A stretch of 64,000 nt of DNA, taken from Aculops lycopersici. Its lineage: Eukaryota; Arthropoda; Arachnida; Trombidiformes; Eriophyidae. Both the position numbers and the translations under genes were made by a program. A model generated the notes under the pieces. The model was not told the DNA's origin. It saw nothing but the letters and a program-made list of their open reading frames with translations, and did no database searches. The DNA is taken from the NCBI GenBank assembly GCA_015350385.1, contig WNKI01000001.1, forward strand, positions 5,401,010-5,465,009. The letters run 5' to 3'. Shown here one piece after another: positions 1 through 10,946 of this stretch. The first letter of the stretch is position 1, and every line of letters begins with the position of its first letter.

Positions 1-960
1 ATATTGATAGCGGGGGCCAACTTGCCACCAAACTTGGCACTCAATTTGAATAACGATTTTCTTTGGGGTGTAGAAAAACTCTGCAGTGAGCCGACGCCCG
101 ATGGGATTGCCCTGGTTGGTGACCCAGCTATGGTTGTTGTTTTCAAAGGTGGTTACCTATGGCCAGTGCCCTTAAAGTCGGTTATTCAAGCTATATTTAA
201 TGATAGCACTACTAATCGGAGCCAAACTTATCTATTCACCAAAGATAATCAACGAATCGCAAGCTCATATTGGCCAGAATTTCCCATATCACTCATAGAT
301 CAGGCCAGGTTTGTTTTCTCTTTCACCGGATTACCAGCAGACGATAGTTACCACGATAATTTAATAGTACTCAAGGATGATGGTAAAGTATTCAGGTATG
401 ATACAAATAAGAAATCTTTGTTAGCCGAAGGAGTATATACGAATTGGTATCATATGAACAAGGATCATCTGAAGATTGTTGGTTTTTTGCCAATTAAAGG
501 AACTAGAATGCTGTTAATTACTACACAGATTGATGGTAATAGATATTATACACATGTTTTTAAATTTAACGATGCCAACTTTGGCTCACCCGCCTCATTC
601 TCCTATCGAGTTAAAGCATTCCCTTACGAAAATTTGATGAATTCCTCTAGGAATATATACACCTTGGAATCAAATCATATACTTGCCTTCACTAGAGACA
701 ATCTCGTTTGTTTGAACAATAAATGCATTGACTTCAAACGTTTAGTTTACTGTGATGCTGGCCCGATGCCACCGTCACCCGTACCACCTAAAGCCCCGAA
801 TGGCAAGACTGACGCCTCCTTTGCCCGTTGGTTGTCAAGCAAAACTAAGCTAACTATTAGGTCGCTGATGAGTGGAATTTTAGCCGTAATGGTGATTAAC
901 ATAACCGTTGCTTTTGCCTTCATTGTAAACCAGGTAAGCATCATGAGAGATTTGACATAG
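1..960 (+). CDS. 3' part of an unrecognised membrane-anchored protein (partial at left edge)
   Basis: The frame is open from the first base of the window and stops with TAG at 958-960, leaving about 318 residues of the C-terminal part of a longer protein. I do not recognise the family. Most of it looks like a folded extracellular domain with alternating beta-type segments and several N-x-S/T sites. A Pro-rich stretch follows (about 767-800), then a hydrophobic segment of about 20 residues (about 871-930, ITVAFAFIVNQ end) that would be a single C-terminal membrane anchor. A good donor (CAG|GTAAGC, GT at 934) sits just inside that segment, so the last nine codons could be read-through into an intron with the true last exon downstream. 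No homology is claimed. Confidence 0.55.
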   Translation: MLIAGANLPPNLALNLNNDFLWGVEKLCSEPTPDGIALVGDPAMVVVFKGGYLWPVPLKSVIQAIFNDSTTNRSQTYLFTKDNQRIASSYWPEFPISLIDQARFVFSFTGLPADDSYHDNLIVLKDDGKVFRYDTNKKSLLAEGVYTNWYHMNKDHLKIVGFLPIKGTRMLLITTQIDGNRYYTHVFKFNDANFGSPASFSYRVKAFPYENLMNSSRNIYTLESNHILAFTRDNLVCLNNKCIDFKRLVYCDAGPMPPSPVPPKAPNGKTDASFARWLSSKTKLTIRSLMSGILAVMVINITVAFAFIVNQVSIMRDLT

Positions 961-1811
961 ATTGTTGAGATATTTATTTTGTTGATTGGCCAATAACAAA
1001 AAATAGAATCAAAATTGGAGCAAACAAAACGACAACAATGCTAACATCAACAACAACAAATACTACTACTGTCACCACAACACGAGCTAGAGATAGAGTA
1101 TTTGATAGACACCTGCCGAACGAACGGTCCTCAGCCGGAGTGAGGAGCTCCACTTGCTGAGCTGATCAATTATGCAACAGATAACTAATCGAATGCGTCA
1201 TGCAGTTGATATCGGCCACCGGCTAAGGCAATTGAATTATTTATCATTCCACACTCTCTTCTTGTTGCCGATGTCCGATTTAATACTTGAACTTGCGAGG
1301 GCCTATGACACGACCGCAACGCGAGCAACAAGTTGGAGTTCTCCAACAGGTTGCCGCTGCTGCAATTAAAACAACCACCATCGCGACACCAACGGATGTC
1401 TCTCGGATGTCTATCCGATTCCGACTAAACTTTGCAGCCACAGTGGCAACAGAAATTTGAATGCTTGATAATGATCTATCCTGTGATTAAACAGCTACAT
1501 CTGCCACCAACGCCAATCCTATTTGCAATCAACTCCAAGCGCGTTAGCTTGGCGGCAGAACTATGGCATCCACTTGCTGCCTCCGACTCCGACGCCAGCA
1601 CCAAAACATGGCTGCAGGTTGCAAACTCACGTAATTGACTATAACTTCCACGGTTTACCTTGCAACCCTTTCATTTCAACAGATTGAGATGATGCACAAG
1701 GAAAGAAGAGAAACTAAAAACAAAAAGAAGAAGAAGTGTTGACGTAGCAGTAAATTGATAGAAGAGACAAATCACCAGAAAATTAACTGAGCTAGCCACA
1801 AAATAAACGAA
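961..1811. other. Intergenic stretch, no gene seen
   Basis: About 850 bases between the partial gene and the first lipase. Only short ORFs with no recognisable motif occur. The last part (about 1690-1811), rich in AAG/AAA and ending ACGAAATG, is a plausible 5' UTR of the lipase gene. If the donor at 934 is used, a last exon of the upstream gene may also lie here, but I cannot place it. Confidence 0.5.
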
Positions 1812-3905
1812 ATGTCAACACAAACCACTGGTCACAATCGATACCTGTTGATGCGGCCACTTGTTGTTGTGACAATGGTGGTTGCAATTCTTTCAGCAGC
1901 AGGTGCTGTTCAAGCGGAAGAGGAGGGGCTCAAGCCAATGCCATTCTCAGACCTCCACCTACCTGAGAACCGCTTGATTGGCGGCACGCACATTGATATC
2001 TTAGGCCGCGTCAAGCTATTGCCTAAATTTCTTCCTGTAAATAATATTGAGAAATTGACCACCAGGTTTAGTATATATTCGCGTCAAGGATACATTGGCA
2101 ATATTGAATTTGATCCCACAAGGGTGGGTGCCTGTGACGATGTTTGGTCATCATCGTGTGAAGGATATTTAGATTACTCCCCGTACGATTTGCACAGAGT
2201 TTATTCTGGGATTTTTAATGTTAAACACAAAACCATCATTATGATTGGGGGTTATCTAACAAAGGATAACGTTGTTTGGGTTAACGAGGCGCGAAAAAAG
2301 TGGTTGGAATTGGAGGATGTCAATATAATTCATGTCACCTGGAGCGATTCAAACAAGTGGATCTACTCGTCGGCCGTCTCGCACACACCACTTGTTGCTA
2401 GGCAAATAGTTATAATGCTCTACTATTTGGCCCTCAAAAATGGAGTCTGGTTTAGAGATAAATCTTTCTTGGCTAACATACACTTTGTTGGCCACTCGCT
2501 AGGCGCACACATTGGCGGCTTTGTGGGCAAAGATTTGGGCGGTGAAATGGGCCGAATCACGGGCTTGGATCCAGCTGGTCCCGCTTTTGATGAACTAGAT
2601 GCGGAGTATCGGTTGAACAAAGGCGATGCCATTTTTGTGGATACAATCCATACGAATAGCGGAAGAATGACCAAACTCTACGCTCTTGGCGCGGCCACAA
2701 TAACTGGCCTCGATATGCTGATCAACAAGTTGCCGCTGATGGACCATATGACAGATGCAATCAAAAAGGAATACAGTGGCGAGGGCGATACTGCCTGGTT
2801 TGGGATTGATCAAAATTTGGGCCACGTTGATTACTATGCAAACAATGGCAAAACTCAACCGGGTTGCTGTGGATTGTTGCACGTTTGCGACCATGGACGC
2901 GCTCACGATATTTTAATCGACATCCTAAGGCACGAGTTGTCGTTGAAAAATTTAGTAATCACTCCGGAACAGAGGAAAGCTAACAGATTATTGGCATTTC
3001 CTGCCGATAGCTATGAGAGTTTCTTATCAGGCTCCAGTCTGCGAAATTACTGCCCAAGTTTGATAAGTATCGACCATCATCTTAGCAGAGAGGTAACAGA
3101 AACCATAAACAAGTGCTCGCTTCCGCTTGACCTGTTGACTTCCGGCGAGGAGTTGCTAGAGGAGATGAAGACTAAGTATTTCATTGATCGGCTTCGATTT
3201 GCCATGCCAGCACCGAGGTTGCGGCACTATTACTTCAAAACTTTGAGCCCAGACCAGGGAATGCTCGTTGGCGACCACTACCTATTGAAGTTGTACCTGA
3301 CTGACGAGCCGATTTGGAACTCGGAGCGCTGCTCTTTGAACGTGGAGATCCAACTGAACGAACGACTAACTGTTGATTTGAGTTTGCAAGATATTGGTAG
3401 AAATTTAGATAGCTCACTGCCTACCACACTAGCTATGCCGTTTGTCCAACCGTTTGGCCAAGAAACTCGTGCAATAATCGATTCTCTTGCTGTTGGTTTG
3501 AACGAAACAAAATCGGCCAAAATTTCACCTGAGATGTGGCAAGACTTGAAGCACGTTTTTCTTCCAAATCGATTGACCATCAATATCGGAGATGTAAAAT
3601 CGAAGGGAGTCTTTGAAACAATTAAGAATAAGCTGAAAAAATTGATTTCGACCGAACAACGAGATTGTAGCCTTAGAATTGGAATGGTCGAGATACATCC
3701 GGTTAATGCTCATAATCAAAAATTTGCCGGTATCTATGGTTTCGAGGGAATCGGCTCAGATGAAGAACTGAATAAGGTCCACATTTATAGCGTAGATCAA
3801 CAGGTGAAAGTTCCTTGGTTAGATGAGGAGATTTCAACGATTGGAAGCGACTACTCTGAGCTTCATAGTACAACGCGCAAATTGGTGGGTTTGGTGGTGA
3901 ATTAG
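1812..3905 (+). CDS. Secreted lipase of the pancreatic lipase family (copy 1, intronless)
   Basis: This 697-residue protein is predicted to be a secreted triacylglycerol or phospholipid lipase. A signal peptide lies near residues 14-36 (LVVVTMVVAILSAAGAVQA). The alpha/beta-hydrolase core carries the nucleophile in GHSLG (Ser229), the acid in GLDPAGP (Asp253) and the likely catalytic His in CDHGRAHD (His361). All three are intact. The family motif GHVDYY...QPGC sits just before the His. The C-terminal 300 residues (after about 400) are a beta-rich region where a PLAT-type domain is expected; I cannot confirm the fold by eye. At 697 residues it is longer than typical insect lipases (about 300-500). 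The gene is one uninterrupted exon. It lies head-to-tail with a clear paralogue about 1 kb downstream, so the pair is a local duplication. The start is the first ATG before the signal peptide. Confidence 0.9.
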   Translation: MSTQTTGHNRYLLMRPLVVVTMVVAILSAAGAVQAEEEGLKPMPFSDLHLPENRLIGGTHIDILGRVKLLPKFLPVNNIEKLTTRFSIYSRQGYIGNIEFDPTRVGACDDVWSSSCEGYLDYSPYDLHRVYSGIFNVKHKTIIMIGGYLTKDNVVWVNEARKKWLELEDVNIIHVTWSDSNKWIYSSAVSHTPLVARQIVIMLYYLALKNGVWFRDKSFLANIHFVGHSLGAHIGGFVGKDLGGEMGRITGLDPAGPAFDELDAEYRLNKGDAIFVDTIHTNSGRMTKLYALGAATITGLDMLINKLPLMDHMTDAIKKEYSGEGDTAWFGIDQNLGHVDYYANNGKTQPGCCGLLHVCDHGRAHDILIDILRHELSLKNLVITPEQRKANRLLAFPADSYESFLSGSSLRNYCPSLISIDHHLSREVTETINKCSLPLDLLTSGEELLEEMKTKYFIDRLRFAMPAPRLRHYYFKTLSPDQGMLVGDHYLLKLYLTDEPIWNSERCSLNVEIQLNERLTVDLSLQDIGRNLDSSLPTTLAMPFVQPFGQETRAIIDSLAVGLNETKSAKISPEMWQDLKHVFLPNRLTINIGDVKSKGVFETIKNKLKKLISTEQRDCSLRIGMVEIHPVNAHNQKFAGIYGFEGIGSDEELNKVHIYSVDQQVKVPWLDEEISTIGSDYSELHSTTRKLVGLVVN

Positions 3906-4954
3906 TGATTATTAAATTTAAGTAATTTACTTAGGACGAAAGTTGAGGAGCTGACAGGTGGTCCAAAGCCATGAGTAGGGATCAAGGTTGATAGATTGTT
4001 TCAAATAAACGAGAATTACAGCCACGCACCGCGTGACTCAAAGGCGAAGTGACAACAACAACAACAACGACAACGATGCAACAGGTAGCATGTAACATTT
4101 TACTTTCGTTGCGCAAACGGTAGACAAATATGATAGGTAAATAAATTCCACGATCTCGACCTGAACCAGGTATCCATGAAGCGATGTGAGAAAATTCTAC
4201 TCCAATATGAATGAATTCAAAAATCATCACCAATATTGTAAATCATCACATGCAAACCTCCCGTATGGACGCTAAGCGCTATTGCTGGGACTGCTGTCGC
4301 ACAATAAAATCAAACTAATGAAAAGAAACCAATAGAAATGGTTAGATCAATATGATTGATTAAAAATTGATGTCATCAATATCGCAATTCGGCTGTCGAG
4401 TTGAGCTTTTCTTTGTATACATTTATTATCAGGTGAAATCTTATAGTAAACTAGAGTGCTGATCACTATGCGAGCGAGAGTTGGCAAATGTATGAACCTC
4501 CTTCAACTTTCACATTGGGGTCAGTGATGATCATTATGGAAGTGTCTCTTTTCGTCGACAGTGCAGCGCTTAAATTCAGGTGAAAATGTATCAAATTTTA
4601 TCGATTAAAGATGAGGATGATGAGCTTTGGTCACTAGCATGTCGCGTGTTATCGTATCGACAACGAGGCGATCTGTTGCTAGCCTCGATGATCTCTCTGC
4701 AATTGAGAGACAGTCAATCCTTTTAGAAAACGCTCCGTCCGAATGATGAGAAGCATCTTTGCAGGTGATGGATTGATTGATTTAGAGTAAAATTGTATCT
4801 ATGCTCCTTTTCTAGTTCTATGCGATTTGATCGCAATGAGATTCCTTTCGGATATAAACCGAATCCTCTTGGTTGATTTGACCATTTCAAAAGAGGATTC
4901 TAAAAAAGTTGGACCCTTCTTTCCATCTCTATACCTCCAGACAAGGCAGGAAGC
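3906..4954. other. Intergenic region between the two lipase genes
   Basis: About 1 kb with no convincing coding sequence. An AATAAA at 4004-4009, about 100 bases after the stop of lipase copy 1, is a candidate polyadenylation signal. The right end holds the probable promoter of copy 2. Confidence 0.5.
4853..4858 (+). promoter_or_regulatory. Candidate TATA box of lipase copy 2
   Basis: TATAAA lies 97 bases upstream of the ATG at 4955. That would place a transcription start near 4885 with a leader of about 70 bases. Position and sequence are suggestive only. Confidence 0.3.
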
Positions 4955-7068
4955 ATGTACAAGTTTACCTATTCAGTTATCCTACTCTCTCTAGTAGCAG
5001 CAGAAAGTTGCTTAGCCGCAACCAAGACTTCAAATGACAACACCCAAAACCTAAAGGTTTTCTCCGACTCTATGTTGCCCGCTAGTCGGCGCATAGGTCA
5101 GCGTGTTGGATTCTTGGGTCGTGTCAACCTGTTGCCCGGCTACTCGCCGCACATCAACGCGTATCGCCTAGCGCTCAGGTTCGACTTTCACAGTCGGGCA
5201 AAGTCTGTCCAGGGAGTTGGCTTTAAGCCAAAGTCAAAAAAGGTTGAGGTGAGTCGCCATTTTTGAGCTATCCCTCTGAATAGATTTCTAGATTTTACTT
5301 ACCAGAGAATATTTTTATATCTACCTTACCTGCGAAATGACAGATGGAAGCCGGATGTCCCTATGAGCTAAGCGAGATCACACCCGAGGTATTCAACGTA
5401 AATAGAAAGACCATAATTGTGGTGGCTGGCTTCATGTCGGGCAAAGTGGTCGACTGGGCCGACGAGTTGCGCGACAGTTGGCTCAAGTTGGAGGATGTGA
5501 ATGTGATTCAAGTTAGCTGGAGTCACTCAAACAAGATCCTCTACCCATCGGCCGTTTCGCACACACCACTTGTTGCTAGGCAAATAACGGTTATGCTCCA
5601 CTACCTGGCCGAACTGAACGACATCCATCTCCGGGACGATCAATTTACCAAGAACATCCATTTCATTGGCCACTCGTTGGGAGCTCACATTGGTGGATTC
5701 GTGGGCAAGGACCTAGGCGGAGATTTGGGTCGCATTACTGGTTTAGACCCAGCGGGTCCAGCTTTCGATACAGTTTCCTCAGAGTATCGCCTGGATCGAT
5801 CTGACGCGCGACTAGTTGATGTTATACACTCGAATCGTGGCCACATGAAAAAGATCAACACAGCTGGGGGCTTCCTGGTAAAGGGTATCTACAATATTAT
5901 ATACCATTTACCTCACATTAGAAGCATGGTTCAGTCGCTAATGAGCGACTACTCGGGCGGCGCCGATACCGCGTGGTTCGGTATTGATCAGCAAATCGGC
6001 CATGTGGATTACTATTTAAATAATGGGCGCAATCAGCCCGGATGTGAGGAGGATCCGTCGCACGTTTGCGATCACGGAAGATCGCACGATGTCTTGATTG
6101 ACACTCTCAGGTATGAGCTTAAAATTAAAGAACTCAATTACTCAAGTGAGCAGCGAAAGGCACACAGGTTGCTGGCCCTGGCGTCGGCTCATTATGATGA
6201 CTTTTTGTTGGGCGCAAATTTGGACTCCTATTGTCCAATTTTGAACAGCAAAAACAAGCATCTTAGCAATGAAACCGGCGGGCAGATAAACTCATGCGCC
6301 ATTCCCTTTGATCTAGTGACGCCAATCGACGAGCTTCAGGATGAACTCTGGTCCAAGTATCAGGTGAACCAAATTGAACCACGAAACAAGTATTTCCTTA
6401 AAACACTCGACTCAAAGACAGAGTTTGTCGGCGACCACTACCTGTTGAAATTGTACCTAACCCAGCAGCCTGTTTGGAATATGAACGACTGCTCATTGGA
6501 CGTGATGCTTGAGTTGAGCCAGGGAATGCAGATTGAAGTTAATTTGAATAATTTGACTCGATCCACCGATGGTTTGTATCCCGAGATTATTGCCATGCCC
6601 TTTGTGCAACCATTCAACACCTCAGTTATGAGCGATTATTTGAGCAAATTTGATCCAAAAGATGTTGCAAAATACCTCTCGCCCGATGATTCGATACACC
6701 AAAACTTGAAGCACTATTACCTGCCCTACCGAATGACCATTGCCATTGGCGATCCCAAATTTAAGGGTTTCTTCAGGGCGATCAGGCATAAGATTTGGAG
6801 TAATGATGCGTCGAAGAAGAATTGCAGTCTCGATATTGGAATGGTTGAGATTCATCCGGTTGTAAGTGAAGGTGCAAACTTTGCCGGAATTTACTCAACA
6901 ATTGCTGATGAAAATCTAAAAACTCCTGGAGAGAAGTATTTTATTCGCTCGCTTGAGGAGCAGCTACAGGTGGTTGGATCAAACACTGAGCAAGTGGTTC
7001 ATTTGTCGCCCCAGGACAAAGATAGTGTGGTTAAACAAATTGTAGGTTTAGTGGTTGGATCAACATAA
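4955..7068 (+). CDS. Secreted lipase of the pancreatic lipase family (copy 2, two exons)
   Basis: Exons 4955-5248 and 5344-7068 join in phase 0 (donor GAG|GTGAGT, acceptor GACAG|ATG) to give 672 residues. It has a short signal peptide (about 1-22, ending SCLAA). The triad is intact: Ser209 in GHSLG, Asp233 in GLDPAGP and His342 in CDHGRSHD. It resembles copy 1 over its whole length, including the long C-terminal beta-rich region and shared runs such as SAVSHTPLVARQI. Some DNA stretches near 5550-5585 are almost identical to copy 1. Copy 1 has no intron at the matching place, so one copy gained or lost it after duplication. The 3' end faces the minus-strand repeat protein gene, with 78 bases between the stop codons. 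Confidence 0.9.
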
Positions 7069-7146
7069 GAGTGATGAGTTTAATCTACACAAATATTCTG
7101 TACTTCCTTTTGCAGTGTGCTCTATCTTCATAGGAACGAGTTTGTT

Positions 7147-7960
7147 TTAGCCAACAAAACCCCCGGCACCCTTCTTGCCGCCCATGGCGACCGCTTGTCC
7201 GGCTGAGGCAGCACCTGGTTTAGTTAGATCAAAATAATTGTTGGAATAAAATTAAGTTAAAATTAATTAGTGCTTGCCATTGTGTTTGGACCGAGAGTTT
7301 TAACACCACATCTTAAGCCGGAAGTTCAAACTTACCCTTCTTGAAGGCCGCCTTTCCGGCTGCTGCCTTCTTAAAGCCTGCCTTTGTCGCGGCGCCCGCC
7401 GCAAATGCCTTCGCTCCTCCCTTGGCCGCCTTCTTGAAGCCAGCTGAGCCGGCGGCACCCGCAAATCCCTTCTTGGCGGCAAAACCCTTGGCCGCACCTC
7501 CCATTGCACCATAGGCGCCCGCCTTGCCAAACTTAAAGGCCGACTTGTGGTGGAAGGCCTTTATGGTTCCGAAGGCTTTCTTGTGGCCCGAGGCGAATGT
7601 TGCAAACTTACCGCCCTTCTTTCCGAACTTGGACGCATGCCCGGCTGCACTAGCAAATCCCGCCTTCTTGCCGCCCTTTTTGAAGCCGGCCGCCGCAGCC
7701 GCACCACCCTTGGCGAAGCCACTCTTTGCGGCCGCCTTCGTCCCGAATCCCGCCGCACCCGTGGCGCCCGATTTGAATCCCGCAGCGGCGCCCTTCTTGA
7801 AGCCAGCCTTACCCAGAGCAGCTCCGCCGGCGCCAGCACCTGCCAACGCCGACTCCGCCACGCCCAAATCGTCCTGTTCATTCGCCCAACAGGTGGTTAG
7901 ATGTAACGAGGCCAGCATTACGAGCGCTATAAAGAGCGCATAATTTCTGAACTTGAGCAT
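7147..7960 (-). CDS. Secreted Ala/Gly/Lys/Phe-rich repeat protein (two exons)
   Basis: Exon 1 (7960-7336) starts with a clear signal peptide (residues 1-26, MLKF...TTCWA) and a short acidic stretch (NEQDD). The rest is low-complexity, built from variants of A-G-F-K-K-G and A-A-A-x-F-K-K. An intron with donor AAGG|GTAAGT (7335) and acceptor ACCAG|GT (7215) joins in phase 1 to exon 2 (7214-7147). Exon 2 encodes a same-style tail ending GGKKGAGGFVG. The spliced product is 230 residues; reading through the donor would give a 215-residue form ending KFELPA. The protein is very basic with regular Phe. I do not recognise the family. The composition suggests a structural, glue, silk or cuticle-type secretion, or a cationic antimicrobial protein; neither is shown. 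The shared composition of both sides supports the splice. Confidence 0.75.
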
Positions 7961-9056
7961 TGTGTTTGACTGGTGATATGATACTTTTGAATCTTGTTAA
8001 ATTTTTGCCACCTATTTCTCTCTTGATGCTTCTCGAAATTTTGTTTCAATCTTTCTGAATCTTTGAACGGTTTTTGATGACTTTCAAAATGGTCACACTA
8101 ATTGAAATGACCGTCGAGATCTAGAAATATCTCAGATTTGAATGAGAGAAAGAGTAAAATTTTAAAATTTATATATCCACAAGAGAGCAAGTGGTTTGAG
8201 AGTGTATCAGATAGCAAAGGCACGGAACAACAAGTGGTCATTTGTTGGCGCCTTCAAAGGTATGGTTTTCCCCCGGAAGTTGGATTGCATGACTCGTGCG
8301 AACAGGTGAACAGGAAGCAGCTCAATTTGCTTAACTCGCAGTAGGTATGTGCTCAGTAGAACTGCACTTAGAAAGCTCGTCTAACAACCAACAACAGGCT
8401 AACTCTAATCGTGGTGGCTAGTGGTTTTACGGCATCAGGCAACAAATAAACTCAACGAACACCTCTACCGCAACTACCTGTTCCTCATTAGATAAGCTCT
8501 CAAGCTTTCAAGTTCAATGGTAAGCGTTAAAGTGGTTGGCTGAAAGTTTTGCAGCAAATAAAAATAATTTTGTCCGACGGTCTAGTTAGTCGGATAGCCA
8601 GCGAGCCGTAGAATTGAATAGGCGATGTCGGCGATATTTCAAGCATGGGCCAAGCCGATTGTAAACTAAACGCAAAGCTCGCTCACTCACTTGTTGTTTG
8701 TGTAGCGCAAGTGTCAAGCTTGAGTTACTTTGTCTTGAGGGAGAGTGTTAGACAGGTGGCTTACCTGTTGGCCATTTTGTAGCCAACAGGTAGCTTGGTT
8801 TCCAGCAGAACACGCGCAAATAAATTATCCGAAATTCGGGAAGTGAATAAACAATTTTGCAGACGAGGTTTTACCAGAAGTTCGCGGCGACGTCGGATTT
8901 CGCAAAGTTTCATTCATTTCATCTCAACACTTTATTTGCCCCACCCAAAGGCAGGCAGTATCAATAAAGCAAATATATTAATAGAACAGAGATTTGTGAG
9001 ATTTTTGGATGGGCTGTTTGCTGCTGTTGCAGATGTTGTTGTCGTTAATAATTTCT
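7961..9056. other. Intergenic region, no gene seen
   Basis: About 1.1 kb between the divergently placed repeat-protein start and the 3' end of PTGES2. Short ORFs at 8138-8344 and from 8795 have no recognisable content; the second runs antisense into PTGES2. The left end should contain the promoter of the repeat protein. Confidence 0.5.
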
Positions 9057-10490
9057 TTAAATCGACTGGACTAATTGCTTGCCTGAATGCGACTGGCAAC
9101 ATTCTTTCACTGCAAAGTACCAGGGTTTTATATTGGTATTCTCAAGCACGTCCTGAAAGGCTGTACAACCCTCAATGGAGCTCAGGACTCCAAAAACACT
9201 CAAATCGGCCAAGTTTGGCTTATCTCCGCCCATAAATTGCCTCTCTTTTCCAATGGCTCGCGTCCACATTCTACAATTGTCATATAGAGACTCCCTAACA
9301 TCATCTTTTAGTGCGTATTTCTTCTTCAATCGCTTGCCAATCATCCACATTGCAGCCGAGCCCAAGTAAACGGCAACCCCTCGCTCGAAGGTTGTAAAGT
9401 GTTCGTCCCATTTGCCCATCACAGAAAAGTTTTGAAATGCTTGCAAAGCCTCAGGTATAGTTCTATAAATATTTGGCGACAATGAGTGCACCAAAACTCT
9501 ATCCGTCCAATCGCGCCAATACCTCTCCTCGGCTAGATTCTCCTCTCGCCTTTTGAGTTCCAATTCACTAATATCGCCCAACATCAAAAAGTATCTATTT
9601 GGTACATCCTTCCTCTTCTTGCCCTCGTCGTCCTCCACCTCGATCGACTGATAATTGATTAGAATTTTGCCCAATTCCTCGATTGTTCTCTCGCTGTGAT
9701 CTGGCTTAGATCCACCGGCAACCGTTCGCTTTGATAGTAAGCAACTGCCTAAACTTGAAACAATAACTGAAGAATCGTTGATTTGGTAAGCCTTTGAGTT
9801 TGCCGGTTGCTTGTCCTCGCTAGATGCCGGCTCGCCTAGCGGTTGAGTATGAGCTAACAGAATTGGGACCTTACGATAATTTTGCGACCATTTTAGTTGC
9901 TGTCTAAGGACTGGATTTACCTCGACTATATTATAAGAGACTCCAAAGTAATCTAAAAATGTTCGTGTCTTACAACAAAAGGGGCAGCTGCAGTATTGGA
10001 ACAACGTTAGATCAAATCCCAATTTTGTGGGCCCCTCTATGCGTCGCGTTGGTTTCAAGTCTGGCAGATGATTCAGCTCCATGGTATCCTCTTTCAGGTG
10101 AACAGCTGAGGAGTATCTAATTGAGTTGTATCTTTGATAGTTTGTGTAGCCAAAATATGCGCCAGATACCAATGCCGCCGAGCCACCGATGGCCGCCAAT
10201 CTGAGCAATCTGCCGCTAGCCATGTGTAGTGCACTTTGATGAATTAAATTATGAGATAATGAAATAGATCTAGTTTCCTGTGATAGAATCCTCGTGGGCC
10301 TAATACAATTGCTTGTCTCTAATTGTTGCTGTGATAATGATGATGTTGTCGAAGATGATTTGCTAAATGTAGACAGTCCTCTTCTAAGCTGCCTTGTTTG
10401 GCCAATAAAGTTCATGACCAGAGATTTATACAAATAGAAAGTTTCTCTTCTTGTGTTTGTGTGTCTTCTTTCGTCGTGCTCACGTTCCAA
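9057..10490 (-). CDS. PTGES2: Prostaglandin E synthase 2-like protein (intronless)
   Basis: A 477-residue membrane-associated GSH-dependent enzyme of the mPGES-2 family, thought to isomerise PGH2 to PGE2 and bind haem. A Ser/Arg-rich N-terminus resembles a mitochondrial or Golgi-type leader. A hydrophobic segment follows at about 98-115. A glutaredoxin-like domain starts near 158 with the C169-P-F-C172 motif and the cis-proline motif KVPIL. A GST-C-like helical domain ends the protein (KRLKKKYAL, then GGDKPNLADLSVFGVL). The second methionine (10415, MNFIGQTRQLRRG) gives a better leader and may be the real start. The upstream methionine is in frame with no stop between. The gene is a single exon. 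It is divergent from CSN1 with about 450 bases between. Confidence 0.9.
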   Translation of the reverse strand: MEREHDERRHTNTRRETFYLYKSLVMNFIGQTRQLRRGLSTFSKSSSTTSSLSQQQLETSNCIRPTRILSQETRSISLSHNLIHQSALHMASGRLLRLAAIGGSAALVSGAYFGYTNYQRYNSIRYSSAVHLKEDTMELNHLPDLKPTRRIEGPTKLGFDLTLFQYCSCPFCCKTRTFLDYFGVSYNIVEVNPVLRQQLKWSQNYRKVPILLAHTQPLGEPASSEDKQPANSKAYQINDSSVIVSSLGSCLLSKRTVAGGSKPDHSERTIEELGKILINYQSIEVEDDEGKKRKDVPNRYFLMLGDISELELKRREENLAEERYWRDWTDRVLVHSLSPNIYRTIPEALQAFQNFSVMGKWDEHFTTFERGVAVYLGSAAMWMIGKRLKKKYALKDDVRESLYDNCRMWTRAIGKERQFMGGDKPNLADLSVFGVLSSIEGCTAFQDVLENTNIKPWYFAVKECCQSHSGKQLVQSI

Positions 10491-10946
10491 GTCACGTCAG
10501 GTTGGTAGAAATAATAGTTATTCACAGACCGAACACCCACGAGTTGAGTAAACAATAATATTTAATGATAATAGAACCAAAGTATAGCGGATAACAATAA
10601 TATTTGTGATCGTAGCACGAGAAAGTTCACTCACTCTCTCTATTGCTCGTCCTCTGCAAAAATTGGTGGTCATTTTGACACACAACAACTTGAACACAAC
10701 ACATGTGCTCAGCGGCGAAAAGGCTCAAATTAAGTACGCACATCATGTTTACAGCACATGCAAAGGGACGCACTAATTCGCGCAATACTCGCGCAAAAAC
10801 CCGAGAGCGTTCGTGCAAAATTCTCGCATCTCTGATAATAAAAACAACAATCCAACTCATTAGCCCTTTTTGCCTTGAATCAATTAAAAATCAGATCAAA
10901 TTATTGTATCCCCTGTTATTACATTGCCTGATATTTTGATGCGAAA
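10491..10946. promoter_or_regulatory. Shared upstream region of PTGES2 and CSN1
   Basis: The two start codons face away from each other across 456 bases, so this stretch must hold both 5' UTRs and promoters. It is AT-rich toward PTGES2. No clear TATA box stands out on either strand. Confidence 0.5.

Noticed and set aside
7524..7943. Plus-strand ORF rich in Pro/Ala opposite the repeat protein
   Set aside because: It is the antisense of an Ala/Gly/Lys-rich frame and has no signal or motif; the minus strand has a signal peptide and a matching second exon.
8795..9235. Plus-strand ORF overlapping PTGES2 3' end
   Set aside because: No recognisable motif; it runs antisense over a conserved GST-C-like domain.
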